Part shown: positions 43,276 through 55,426 of the stretch, piece after piece
Layout of the letters: each line of letters begins with the position of its first letter
Numbering within the stretch: position 1 is the stretch's first letter
Assembly (NCBI GenBank): GCA_026826555.1
Contig: JAKSZT010054573.1
Coordinates: 764,505 to 828,504, forward strand
DNA: 64,000 nt
Origin: Tolypeutes matacus
Taxonomy: Eukaryota; Chordata; Mammalia; Cingulata; Chlamyphoridae
Direction of reading: 5' to 3'
The notes under the pieces: generated by a model
What the model was told of the DNA's origin: nothing
The model's database searches: none
Seen by the model: only the letters and a program-made list of their open reading frames with translations
Made by a program: the position numbers and the translations under genes

Positions 43276-44769
43276 GTACTGCATGACCTTTCTAGGCTGG
43301 CCTGATACAAAATTGTGAGCAAAAACCCTTGGTGGTTTCCCCCGGGATACTGAATGCCCTGGAAGGATGCCGCCATAACATGAGGTGCTTTTAGCAATCC
43401 CTTCTCTAGTCTTGCTGATGATCCCCAAATGAACTAGGAGAAATTAGTTTGCACTCAAAAATCGCTGCCTTGGAAGAAAGTCCCTATTTTTTGGACGAAG
43501 GCGTTTTAAACGCCTTTGCTTGCCTGGGTGGGCCAAGCTGCGGGAAAGCAGCTGAGGACAGTGATGGTAGGGGCCAGGGGTCAGCCAAGCCCTTGTTACA
43601 GGAAAATGACAGCTTTCTCTCTTAGGCAAAGAATTGTTGAAATGCTACTCCATTTTTGCAAGCTCCTGCTGAAGGGGAAAAAGAAATCACTTAAACCCTA
43701 TCACCCTAATCATCTAATCACAATATAGAGCTTCTAAGTAATGTTCTGGTTCTTTAGAATAGACCAGTGAGATTAAAATGACCTGAAAGCATAAACTCAT
43801 TTTAGCTTGAATGTGCCTTTTATCATTCTATTGAAATGTGGTTAAAGGTCGCTGGCAGCTCAGGCAGATTCCCAAATTAACTTCACTGCTGAATTTCATA
43901 ACAATATGAAGGAAAAGGGGACCCTCTTCACTTTTCAGGATGTTGATTGAATTGATCATTGTGGAATGAACAAAACCATGACTCTTTTGAAGAGTTTGTT
44001 TCCCGTGGAGGCTGGCTACTTGCAGCGCATTTCCCCAACGCCGCTCAGCTTCATGGGAGAAGGATGCCATTTGCGCTAGAGGATTTTGTAATTGCAGGAT
44101 ATCGGAGATTAAATGTAAAGGCCCAGAAAAAGAGACAGAGCAAACCATAGCTTCTCTGATTCAGCTCAATTTTTAAATTAGACCAATTCAGGGTTTAGGT
44201 CATTATGTATTTTCTCAACATTTTGCAGAGGAACAGTAATAAGCATTTTATTTAGCATGTCCTATTTTCAGACCAAGTGAGGGATTTTAGTATTCCATTC
44301 CCTCTTTGTTCTTATTTTAGATGGAAGGAAACCAATCCCTGGAGAAACACCTCTCATCATCTGCTGGTTTGGGGCCAGAAGCAAGAATTTGGAGAGCTGT
44401 ATGAGTCCATAATTCATTGTCCCTCTTTGCCAAATTAGAGTCTGAGGAGAGATGAACTTGAAAGACTGTCCTGAATACAGAGTCCTCCAACTGTATTCCT
44501 ACACCTCGGGCTTTCTGATACATGACATTGTACAATAGAGCAGTTGAACGTCCAGAATAAAGGCTTGCAGTTGTTTAGAATTATTTTCAATCTCTAAATC
44601 TCTGGTATTTAGTACAGTGATGGTCAAGTCACATCATAGCATATACATATTGTAGTATATTAGTTCTCAAAATATTTTAACAGAGAACATACCTGACTAA
44701 ACTATACAGCCATGTAGAGGTTTGGAGGAGGTACTGGTCAACCAGTACATGAAGACATAGCACAGGGGG
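43276..44769. other. Unique AT-rich sequence, no gene seen
   Basis: No transposon was recognised. A 19-bp perfect hairpin, aaggcgttttaaacgcctt, lies at 43498-43516. The 43800-44200 part is repeat-free and is a candidate for conserved non-coding DNA. No long frame has protein features. Confidence 0.45.
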
Positions 44770-44774
44770 AGGTT

Positions 44775-44995
44775 GGGAATATGGGCTCCAAGGCAGAACC
44801 ATGTGGGTTTGAGTCCAGGCTCTTCCATTTACTCAAGTGGATCTGGGGATGCTAGTTGCTGTTCCATGCCTCAGTTTCTTCATCTATGAAATGTGGATAA
44901 TGAAAATACCCATTTTATAAGTTTGTGTGGGGAGCAAATGAATATCTGTAAACTCTCTAGAACAGTCTCTGATATAAGGAAAGCCTTATATATGT
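44775..44995 (+). mobile_element. MIR SINE
   Basis: Sense MIR text is clear: 'tgtgggtttgagtccaggct', 'catgcctcagtttcttcatc', 'tatgaaatgtggataatgaa', 'ctagaacagtctctgatat'. Nearly full length for an old MIR. Confidence 0.75.
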
Positions 44996-45189
44996 GTTTA
45001 TTAATTTAGGTGATTCCAAAGGCAGGCAGCACCTCTTTTACTCTGAAAGTGGTGGTTGAGGCAATTCAAATTATGTGTGTATACGAGTCTACCTTTATTT
45101 TTGAATGTTATAGGGAAGCAAGGGTGACATTTTTTTCTGATTTATGAAATTAAATATAAAATTTACTTAGACTGAAAAGGTAAACTCTT

Positions 45190-45345
45190 GTGATAATAAT
45201 AATTATTATAATACCAAATACTATAGATTGCTTGTGTTCTAGGCACTGCTGGGTACACTTTGCATATGTTAATATATTTAATTATCAAGCCAATTCTATG
45301 AGGTAGGCAATATTATTGACTCCATTTAGTGATGAGATTGTAATG
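45190..45345 (-). mobile_element. MIR SINE fragment
   Basis: Antisense MIR text: 'cttgtgttctaggcactgct', 'ccaattctatgaggtaggca', 'tattgactccatttagtgat'. Confidence 0.6.
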
Positions 45346-45809
45346 AGCCATTATTGGCTCCCATTTTCACAAGTGTAGAAACATACAAGCCAGCAGCCCA
45401 TAGCTTGTAACTTGATAATTGGGAATTAACACATGAAGGGTCATTGAAGGTATTATCCACTGCATTTAAAAACAATTGTTTAGAAAACTGGTAAATATCA
45501 TCATATAAGGAGTCACCAAACTTTGCAAATGCTAATAATTCCATAAACTTAAAGATCCGTAGAATTACTTTGACTCTGGTTCCTACTACAATTAAAAGTT
45601 ACTCTCTAGATTTTTATTCTTTTAACACAATTGTTGTCTATTGGGATTGCATTGGATTGGCTTTTCACTTGGGAAAGTGCTCTTGAGAAAATTCCATTTT
45701 AAGGTGGTCATTTTGATGTCCTGGAAGGTGATGGAGTTTCTTCTTCCACCATCAGTTTTGTCCTGGCTTCTGACAGGATTGGATTGAGGGGAGGGATTAT
45801 AAAATTCTG

Positions 45810-46245
45810 AAGTGAATAGAAGATAGTCACAGGTTCTCTGCAGCTCTTTCACCAAGAGGTAGAGTCTATGTTTCTGCCCCTGTGAATTAGGTGTGGCTCG
45901 CTTTGACCAATAGAATGGGGCATTGGGCACTTTTTAGGCAAGATTTTGAGAGGCTTTGCGGAGACTATTCTGGCTCTCTTGGAATCCTGAGACTACCCTT
46001 TTTGAAGAAGCCCCAAGAAGTGGGCTGACTCAGCCACTTTAGCATCTCAGCTAAGGTTCTAGACCTTGGAGTGGGAACATCTTAAAACATAGAGCCCATG
46101 ACTGCAGCCATATGAGTGAACACAGGAGAGAACAACAGCTCTACCCAGTCACTCCACAGAATCATGAGAAGCAATACATTGTTGTTGCTATAAGTCACTA
46201 AGATTGGGGAGATTTGTTATGCAGCATAACTAGCTGACACAGAAG
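45810..46245 (+). mobile_element. MLT1-type MaLR LTR
   Basis: Sense MLT1-like text: 'tcgctttgaccaatagaatg', 'gactgcagccatatgagtga', then the end 'ttgttgctataagtcactaa' and 'ttatgcagcataactagctg' followed by acacag. It is an old solo LTR. Sequence just before it may belong to the same element. Confidence 0.62.
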
Positions 46246-47014
46246 TGCCAGAAGATACCCACTTTTGAGTAACAGCCCCTCTATTCTTCTTTGAAAAGGC
46301 CCCATCCTGCAAGAGGCCAGTTGTCATTGCAAGGCCCCTCATGGCAGGGACCTTTATAAGAGTTTCTGAGATGTTGCTCATAAGCTCTAAGGGATTTAAA
46401 GGTCACTGCTTCTGAGTTATTTTTGGCCAGATGGACATGCTTGAATAAATGAGATCTTGAAAAGATGAATCCCAATAGGATTTTATTTCTTTCATTTTAA
46501 AAGAAAGCCATGAGTCATAGAGAACAAGTTTTCCATTTCTTGTCCTTTGCAAAAAACTTGTGATATCCTAATATCATATGTTCAGTTATCTGTTAGAATG
46601 ATCAATTATTAGATCTCTTTTTTTTTTCTAGCCTTTTTCAGTTATACAAAAAATGGAAGAAAGGGAACTAGAGGGCTTTTTCCCCTAAGCTATTAGGTTG
46701 AGGGGGGTAGCAAAATATTATAAGGATACTAATATTACTGAACTTATTCCTTAGAGCCAATTACATTTATGACCATCCTAGGAAATGATTGGTGTTCAGA
46801 GTCAAATGCAACATGGCCCATCCCCTGGAGAAGCTCATTGGTTGAGCACACATACTTTCACTCTTGAAGAAAATGCCAAAGTGGAAGAACAGGGTTAAAA
46901 CAAAACAAAACATAACATCAAATGCTTTAAACAATGGAAAGCAATTAAATCTCTATGCAGGCTTTGCTTGGAGCATGAGGACCAGGCAACTGTTTTAACC
47001 TCAAAAATATTTCA
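46246..47014. other. Unique sequence, no gene seen
   Basis: AT-rich, with a T-run at 46619-46628. No coding or repeat signal was recognised. Confidence 0.45.
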
Positions 47015-47570
47015 CTGATACTCACACGGGAAAAAGACAATGAATGTAACTTGTGAACTATAGTTAACATCAATATTGTAATATTCTTGCATCAATGTCA
47101 AAGAAGGTACTAAATCAATGCTAGGGGTCAATAATAGGGGGGTATGGGATTCTTTCTTTTGGACTAAGGAAAACATTCAAAGCTTTACTGGGGCGATGAG
47201 TGCAGAAGTCTCTGATGAAAGTGAAAGTCACTGAGTACGCTTCAGATAGAATGTACAAGGCACGGGACTGTATAACACAGGGAACCGTGTGGTGGAAGAT
47301 GGACTGTGGTTAACAGCACAAATGTCTCAGGAACGACAAAAAACGTACAACACTAGTACATAATGTTAATGATGGGGGTATATGGAAAAAATACACCAAG
47401 TGTGTGCACTATGGACCATGGTTAGCGGTAACAGTCTGATCATGTGCTTTCCTAATCTAACAAATGTTCCATAACAATGTAAGGTGTTGGTGGAGGGGTG
47501 ACATATGGGAATTCTGCACGGTTGTTTTGTAAGCTCCCAACTTTTCTAATAGAAAATAAAAATATTTCAC
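47015..47570 (+). mobile_element. L1-type 3' UTR with repeated modules
   Basis: Three diverged ~90-110-bp modules follow each other or nearly so. Each runs from a 'g(g)actRtRgttaac'-like start to a 'ggggtatatgg(g)a'-like end (about 47047-47155, 47302-47390 and 47413-47512). The last is followed by 'aaaataaaaatattt'. The same module appears once in the L1 ends at 42765-43261 and 3575-4080. Probably an older L1 3' end. Confidence 0.55.
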
Positions 47571-50500
47571 TGATATCCAGACAATGTCTACCAGTATGAA
47601 CATAGAATATGTTCAAATGATCAGGTCAGGTAATTTTCAACTAACCATCTAATGAAATTTCATTCACCTGATAGTTTGACTTTGATTGACGGATTTATTT
47701 GCTTATCTCTACTCTTTTAGAAGGATATACAGTGTTTGGCCTTTCAGGGTGGTTGGAGATACTGTCCTGGGTATGTGTGTGCATAAGATAGAAGTGAAAT
47801 ACCTTGGAAATGCACCACCTACCACATTATAATACTTAATACAAATCTCAGTGCTATCAGTTCATATATCAGTGTTAATTTCCCTATACCCCTGAAACTA
47901 TGATAGCCATATTTCTCAAACCAAAAATCATTTTTAAAGAATCAGGTTTTTTTTTTAGGCCTTCCGCTACTGTAAAAATCAAAGCCTCTCTATCCATTTT
48001 TCAAATTGCTTTTATTGAAAGGAATATGTTTATGTTTGTGTGCATTAGATACATTGAGAAAAGTGTGGCTGAATGCAAGTAAAACTGAGGGAGTTATGCA
48101 TGGGTTGAGTGGCGTGAAAGAACATGGGGAAGGGATGACTGTTGGTTTTGAGTGCAAGTTTATCTTTTCTCAAGGAGCATACATTAATTTTTGCAATTTG
48201 GAAGAAAAAAATATACTAAAAACTGTTTTAAAAAATTATATGAATTTGAGACCCAGAAAGTAAGAATGTAAGGTAAAACTCCAACTCAAAGGTAGCCTTT
48301 GTGTAAAGGTTATGAAAACAAGTCATGGACTTAATTTTATATTTTCTTCTTCTGATCATAATATTCACAAAGCAGTCCATTTTTCTGCTGGTTTGTTGCC
48401 AAGAAATAGATGGCCGGCTCTCAAATGTGGGACCATCACCTAACTTGTCACATTCCTTAAGCCCCTTTTGCCAGGTTGATTCCCTAGAGTTGTAAACTTT
48501 CAAAGTGGTAATTATACTTATTTTCCAAAATGAGAAATAAAAAAAGTGAAAACCTGCATTTTTAAGAAATTCAAATTTACTCAAGCGAATACCTTCCAGT
48601 TGAGTTTATGTTTTGACATTGGATGAATTCACACTCATTAAATTAGGTAGAGTGTAGTGTTTTAATCAAATAAAAAGTTAACAGTGTTAACTTGGCTCAT
48701 ATCTAGTGTCACATGAGTCAGTACTGTGTGACATAACAACTGTGAGGGCAGCTGTGATTTAGTGGGGAGAAAGACAAGGCAGTCCTACAGGGCATGCTAC
48801 CTCCATTTCAGACACCTCCTACCTATAATGAGCCGGGCTGCGGCACTCCTCCTCTTACGTCAGAAGAAATGGTTTGGGGTCAGAAACAAGTTCCTTGTTT
48901 TGGTGATCTCACCCCTAATGCCTTGGTCAGAGTCAGCCTCAGAGTAGGCGATGGCTCATCCTTGTAATGTAAAGAAAGATTCAAGGGTAAATATGTTTTT
49001 TAGCTTAGTAATCCCTGTGCTTCAGTTTTTCAAGGATTATTGCCAAAATAATGTTCCTTGGTGGAATATGCTTTCTTGGATAAGAGAGTAAACCATGTTT
49101 TGGAGAGAAAATTAATAAACTGTCCCTTAACATGAGAAAGGTAATGCCTCAGGCAATTGTTGGATGTGGAGCCCCCCCACACCTCTGTCTGCGTTCAGCA
49201 CTGGAACATAGCTTGCCGCGCTTGAGTAGAAAGAAACCTTAGGAGCATCCAGCTGAAGCCTAGCTTGGAAGACACAAAGCAGACCAAATTGAGGATTTCC
49301 TCTTCATGGAAGGTGCCAGCAGTCCTCTAGGAAGGGTGGGGGTCGGGTAAGGATGCTTGGGGAAGGAAGACTGGGAGAATTGAGGATACAGAGCGAAGTT
49401 GGGAAAGAGAACACTTAGAATGGGCCCCCTCACAAGCCCTACACTTCCCAGCCTTGCTTCCCAGCCTCGGATAATGCACTGGAATCTGCTCATGTACACA
49501 AAGTCACAAATCCTACTTAGTTTTCCTTGCCAATGCTTAATTGCTGCTTCAGTAAAAGACTGCTTAAATCTCCATTGTAATTAAGTTTTGGATAGCTGTG
49601 GAGGCTTCTAAAACAAAAATTTGCCATGTTGCTCGAAGAACCTTTTCTAAGGATTTACTGCTAAGAGTTCCATTTACATAATACAGTGTACATGGAGTTT
49701 GCTGGAGTTGTGGAATCCCAGTGGTCCTACTCCTTCACCTCTTTCCCTTTTCCTGGAGATTACAAACTTGATGTGGATGACCCTTTCAGAGGCCTAACTT
49801 CACACTCCTTGACTTCTCGTACATCAGTAGCTCTCACTCCCTCTCTGCTTCCCATTGAGATGGCCATGTATTTTCCTCCTACATTTATTGGGATTGCCTC
49901 AGGCTGCAAGTATAAAACACAAAGGCAATTAACAATAGCATAAACCCAAAAGGTTTTAATTTCTTCACAGAGCAAGAAGTCTAGCAATAGACAATTTAAA
50001 GCTGAGGCAGAGGCTTAAAGATGCCACGAGGGACCCATGATCCTTTTACCTTTTTGTTGTACCATGCTTAGCCTGCTGCTGTACCCCTATGATCACAACA
50101 TGGATTTTGTACCTTCAAATATTATACTCTCATCCAAGAAGAAAAAGGTGGGGACCAAAAACTTTTCTCTGTGGAGTTTCATCTTTTAGTTCATACGTGG
50201 ATTCCTGACCCAGGACTTCTCCCTCTGTCTCACTGCCCAAAACGATTGCATGCTCCCCCTCCCTCAGCTGCAAAGGGGCATTGTGATAATGAGTATTTTT
50301 AGCCCAGAACACTGCTAGTCTGTATAAATACTGGATTCTGTCAGTAACAAAAATGAGGAATTGATATCAGGAAGGTAATTAGTAATGGCTGCTGTAACTC
50401 CTAACTGACTTAGAGATGACTCCAGTGTTCTCAAAGGCTAACCCTAGTTCACCTCACTCGACCTCACATCTGAGCAGAAGCAGCATCTTGGAATTATTCC

Positions 50501-51439
50501 TCTGCCGACAAACTCCTATCATACCTTCTCTCTCCTCAAAGCCTGTTTTTGTCCCCCTCTCCAGCTTCTCTTCCCATTATTAAAAGCCAGTGTTCCGCTG
50601 TTTGCCCTCGGCCCTCTCCTCTTTCTCCACCACGTGGTCCTCTCGGCAGCAGTTGTACAAGTCGCACCCCACAAAATAGAAGCCGAGAGGCAGAGCAGAG
50701 GTAGGAGGGCCTGGGAGGGCCTGGCCCTGGGGAGAGGGTCTGTTCCTGCGGGAAGCAGCTTTGAATGCGGACGGCCAGTAACTGGAATCACAAAAGCAGG
50801 GTGAGCTCACATTTCCATTGGCAGTAGGTGTAGGGGTGTGGGAGCCCGGAGCTGGGACTTCCCCTCCTTAAATGAAGCACAGGCCAAAGCACGCCGCTTC
50901 CCTGCCGGCGTAGCCTGGACACTCGCTAGCTAAGCGTGACAGCGTCCCGGAGGAAAGAATGTCCGGATGGCACTGCACCCTCTGTCCTCCCTTCCCAGCC
51001 GTAAGGGCACCGAACCTCTCTTGCAGAAACTCTGTCCTCGCGCCCTATGGAACGCCTCTGTTCTGAGACCCTTATACTGGCCTCATCTTCCCTCTGCGGG
51101 ACGCTGCCTACGTTCTCTGGTCACCGTCGGAGACACTCTCCTCCATGGAGGCCCACATAAAGCTCTTGGCTGACCCTTTGGTGCGTTCTTGGGTCTTGCG
51201 GCTGCCCCAGCTCGTGCCCTTCAGGAGCTGGGTTGGAACAAGGGGTAAGGGAGAGAAGGTAACTGGGACCTGGGAGAAGCTAATCTAGTAACCTAGGAAA
51301 GAGAAGAAGACTGGGTGTGCTGCTTGCCTCTTCTCTCTTTCAGGGCGGGTATGTTAAAAACGACTGCTGGGTCTTTATCAAATTCCATGTGATGATAGTA
51401 TTCAAGTCTATTTTTCCCTCCGCAGTCCTCTTTTGAGTA
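47571..51439. other. Mostly unique sequence, no gene seen
   Basis: 3.9 kb with no supported gene. A GC-rich patch at about 50860-51250 ends in text resembling an LTR ('acataaagctcttggctgac', then 'ggagctgggttggaac'), but no termini were found. Frames such as 48228-48584 (minus, 118 codons) show no domains. Confidence 0.45.
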
Positions 51440-51850
51440 CATTTACATTTCTAGTTGCTTTCTGGGTTCCTACATCCACCTGGATGTCTTAAGGCCCATG
51501 AGCTATCAGTGTGCCCCCAGGTAATATACCCTGTCTTCAGCACCCTCCCACCCCCACATGCATTTCCTCTAGGCTTTCCCAGCTCTCTCACCACCACCTC
51601 CAGTTGCCAGTGGGAGGGAGCCCCCTACCCTACATTGCTAAAAGCCAGTGTTCCCCTCTGTCTGGTACTTAAAGCCCAAACAGGATTGTTTTCTTATTCT
51701 TCCACATGGAGCATTATCATATTCCGTTTTAATTGGTTTCGTATGCATTTTTCCTCCTGTTAGGCTGTGAGTTCCTTGACAGCGGGGATGCTGTTTCACT
51801 CTTTTTTGTGTGTGATACTCACTAATTATGTTGAATTGATTTGTAGATAA
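51440..51850 (+). mobile_element. L2 3' region
   Basis: It carries the L2 3' hallmark 'ggctgtgagttccttgacag' followed by 'cggggatgctgtttcac' near 51763. Upstream text is loosely consistent with L2 ('ccttttcttattcttccac'-like). It is an ancient LINE fragment. Confidence 0.55.
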
Positions 51851-52851
51851 TCTCCTGGAGGTTAATGGAGAATTAACTTGATGAACTGTTACTCATTCTA
51901 AGGAACTTGTATGCCCTGTATTTAGGGTATGCATTAAAATCTAATGTTTTCATTTTTTAAAAGCTCCTCAATAAACTTTTTCTTTTTTTTACGAAAATAA
52001 TGGTGTGGTAGTGTTTTCTTTACAATAAAGCCTGCAGCGCTCCCAGTCTCTATGAGTTCTGGCAGCAATCATCCAGACAGGTGTTAAGTAGCTCTAGCTC
52101 CAGGGATCTCTCTCGCTGACTTCAGCCAGTTCTCTCTTCAGGGCACCTCTCTGCTACTCTAACCTGCCACCAAATTTCTTAAATCTCTTCTTTGCTGCTA
52201 ATGTGCCTAAAACTGCAATAAATGGCATTTGATTTACTGGATACAATTCATGAAAAAATTATAGATTTTGGATTCTTGCAAACACCTGTTCATCATTCTT
52301 TTCTTCTAGTGTCTTTTTGATTTTTTCTAATAGCTTTATAACTTAAGTGGGTTCCACTGAAGTTTCAAGCATTTTACTTACAACCTACTTTGGATTCTAT
52401 CCTTACACAGAGTGGCACTGGCTAAAATAATGAAACGGGCCTTGGGGAAGCAGTGGTAATGGAGATCAAGACCGCTACATAGCTTTCCACCACTTCTTCT
52501 TTTGCTGGTGGTTGGGAGGCCTCTGTGTCTGTGGCCTCGGATATGGTCCAGCTTCCCTTAGAAATCAGGAGTTAAGTTCCTCCTTGATTTTTCTAACTCC
52601 TATTTAATACGATCATCTCAGATACATGAGCTTTTAATAACAAAGATAATAGGATTATTTTACTTTCTCAGTGACACATTTAATGTGCAACTAAGGAAAT
52701 TTACACATAAACAGGCTATATAAATAGCAAAGTAATATTGAAAGTTACAATCCTATTCATTTATTTTAGTGGTGATTATTTCATTTCTACATCCATAATA
52801 AGCAACATAAATTCTCAGTTGTGCTTTCTATACACTTGCCATTACTTTTTT
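51851..52851. other. Unique AT-rich sequence, no gene seen
   Basis: T-rich tracts near 51975-51990. No transposon consensus or coding signal was recognised. Confidence 0.45.
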
Positions 52852-53130
52852 TTCTCACTTTTTTTATTTTTTAAAAGATAGTTTGATTACACAAATGTTA
52901 CAGAGAATAAATATATAGGGGATTCCCACATGCCACATGCCCCAGTCCCCACACCCTCCACACCCTCCCACAGAAGCAACATCCCTCATCAGTGTGGCAC
53001 ATTCATTGCAATTGATACACACATTTTGGAGCATTGCCACCCAACATGGACTACAGTTTACATTGTAGTTTACACACTCTCTCCCATTTGACTCGATAGG
53101 TTATGGCCAGATATATAAGTGCCTGTATCT
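52852..53130 (-). mobile_element. 5'-truncated L1, 3' end only
   Basis: After an antisense A-tail (T-rich, 52856-52873) it carries the L1 terminal module: 'gggattcccacatgccacat', 'agtgtggcacattcattgca', 'catggactacagtttacatt', the same as at 3600-3750. An 11-of-12 duplication (ccattactttttt-like at 52839-52851 and ccattccttttta-like at 53131-53143) supports a ~280-bp insertion. Confidence 0.8.
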
Positions 53131-53143
53131 CCATTCCTTTTTA

Positions 53144-54058
53144 ATAAACACAAGCATCAAAATGATTATCTCTACAATGAATCCCTAAAATCCTAATGAT
53201 TGTAAATGTCAATACCATCTATTGCTTTTGAAGTTTTTCTTGCATTGAAAGTCTATTTCTAGGTCCTCTTTTAAAAGCAGGCTTTTTGTAAAAATCAACC
53301 GCTATAATGTGGGAAAACCATTTAAAGGAAAACAAGACTCAGTTTGGATTCAATTGAGGTGGAAAACTACACTGACATCCAGCCAGTGGAGTCTATTAAG
53401 CATTGTACTTAGCCGCCTTCTGAATGGTGAGGAGCAGTTCTGCCTGGGAGAAAGATGGTGGGAAGGGAGTGGAGCTTTGGAAAGAGGAGGGTCCTTCCCC
53501 TAAGCTGAATCAAAACAAAGTCCCTATAGCTAGTGTTATTAAAGTGAACAGAATCTGAGTGCCAGCTTCTCTGCAGTCGGGGTGAGCTCTAGGGCAATTT
53601 CCAAAGGTGAGGCTTCCCATTCTTTCTCCCCAGAACTCTACTCCTACTAAATGGCTGCTCATTGCCGACCAGCTTCTACCTTGTGGTCTTCCCAGGAGCA
53701 CTGACCTTTTAAAGGAGAATGTAAAATTGGCTTTACAAAATCAAGAGTACAAGAAGATGAGTCTATACTAGTGGAAAGTCAAGGGGCAGGTTTCATCTCT
53801 GAGCTCAGCACCCCAAATCAGAGCTCCAAGAAAGGGCTCAAGTCTTATGGGGTGCAAGTATTTGATATTCCTGCACATTTTAATCATGTAAAATCTCAGC
53901 TCCTCCTTAGGTGGACTAAATCTAATACTGCACAAACTCCAAAAATTATAATCACATCAAGGGCCCTGAAAATTTTACCTTACTATGCAGAGGAAATAAC
54001 AAAATACCTGATTAGAATTTGAATCCATAGTTTTTAAAGTCTGCAGCTACCTCTCCAT
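53144..54058. other. Unique sequence, no gene seen
   Basis: No coding or repeat signal was recognised. Confidence 0.45.
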
Positions 54059-54240
54059 CAGTGACGTTCTACCAGGGACACTTGGCCATGTCTGGAGACA
54101 TTTTGACTGTCACAACTGTATGTGTGTGTGGGGGGTACAATTGGCAACTTGTGGGTAGGGGCCAGTAACATTGCTACAAACCTTATAATGCATGGCACAG
54201 CTCCCACGGCAGAGAATTACCCAGTTCCAGATGTCAAGTG
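54059..54240 (+). mobile_element. MER20-like hAT-Charlie element
   Basis: Sense order: 'cagtgacgttctaccaggga', 'cacttggccatgtctggaga', 'ttgactgtcacaactgtatg', 'cagagaattacccagttcca'. A short TG run at 54120-54132 interrupts it. Confidence 0.68.
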
Positions 54241-54354
54241 CCAAGTCTGACCTAGTCTATATCTATCTACATGAATATCCACAATTACCAAGGAATCACT
54301 GATTCTATGTTTAGACTCCCCAGCAGCTATGCTATTTCAGAATACTAATTTAGA

Positions 54355-54914
54355 ATTGTCTTAGCTTGCCTGGGCTATGATAACAAAATACCACAAGCTG
54401 GTTGACTTAAATAACAGAAGAACAGGAATACATTGGCTCGTTTGTTTTTAAGGAGGTACCGAGGATTGAACCCAGGATCTTGGACATGGGAAGCAGATGC
54501 TCAAACACTGAGCTGCATCTGTTCCCCAATGACAATTGTGTTTTCGTTAGGCTTTGTTTGTTTTAGGAGGTGCTGGAGATTGAACCCAGGACCACGTTGG
54601 CTCAGTTTTAGAGGCTAAAAGTCCAAAATCTCCGTGTCGGCAGGCCATGCCTTCCCTGAAGTAAGCAGTGTTCTGGTGGTGGCTTGCCAGCACCCAGCCT
54701 CTGCCACCATCACAGGACTGTCAGTCTCCTTCTGTCTGCTCCTGTAGCTTGTACTCCCCTGTCCAACTTTCCTCGCTTATAGGGACTCCAGTCATACCAG
54801 ATTAAGGCCCACCCTGATCAGTGTGGCCTCATCCAGATAGGATCTTCCAAGACGCTATTAACAAACAAGGCCATACCCACAGGACTGGAGTTGGACTTGA
54901 ACATGTCTTTGGAG
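54355..54914 (-). mobile_element. MLT1/MST-type MaLR LTR interrupted by a SINE
   Basis: Antisense text: 'tgataacaaaataccacaag', then (after the SINE) 'gaggctaaaagtccaaaatc', 'cttatagggactccagtcat', 'aggcccaccctgatcagtgt'. The two halves join if the SINE at 54438-54598 is removed. Confidence 0.65.
54438..54598 (-). mobile_element. tRNA-Ala SINE with one full and one partial head
   Basis: The plus strand shows the antisense head 'aggaggtaccgaggattgaa' to 'actgagctgcatctg' (54452-54522). A partial second head follows ('gaggtgctggagattgaacc' near 54567). 'Ttggctc' repeats at 54432-54438 and 54597-54603 as a probable target duplication. It is nested in the MaLR LTR. Confidence 0.72.
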
Positions 54915-55426
54915 GTGTAACCGTTGGGAAATTTGATGTAATTATGAATTCCAAAAATATAACTGAATCATGCTTGTAAACTGATCTGTTAATCTGGGCA
55001 TGATTAGGTTAGGATTAGGGTGTTGAGCCCCACCCCTTGGTGGGTGGGGAATTGAATATAAAAGGCAAGGCAAAGAACAAAGTTGAAGCAGTCTTTTGAG
55101 AAGCAGTTTTGATGTTGGAAAGAAGGCCCCAGGAGAAGAGAAGCAAGCCGTTCGCCTGATTGTCTACAGCTAACCTTGTGGAGGAAACAGGAGCTGAGCC
55201 CGGAGAGAAACGCAGCCCCGGGAAGAGAGGAACCCCAGAAGCCTGAATCCTGGCAAACGCCAGCAGCTGTCTTACTCTAACACGTGGCAATGGACTGTGG
55301 TGAGAGAAGAAACTTAACACTTTATGGCCTGGTATCTGTGGACTTCTACCCCAAATAAATGCCCTATATAAAGACCAACCCATTTTTGGTATTTCACATG
55401 AGCACCCCTTTGGCTGACTAATACAG
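54915..55426 (+). mobile_element. LTR of a two-copy family in this window (copy 2)
   Basis: This is the same family and orientation as 30540-31083. It has TATAAAA at 55057-55063, AATAAA at 55354-55359, and the end 'tttggctgactaatacag'. The TATA-to-polyA spacing (~297 bp) is shorter than in copy 1 (~343 bp), showing internal indels. It abuts the MaLR LTR directly. The 142-codon minus frame 55015-55443 lies inside it and is not a gene. Confidence 0.65.
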
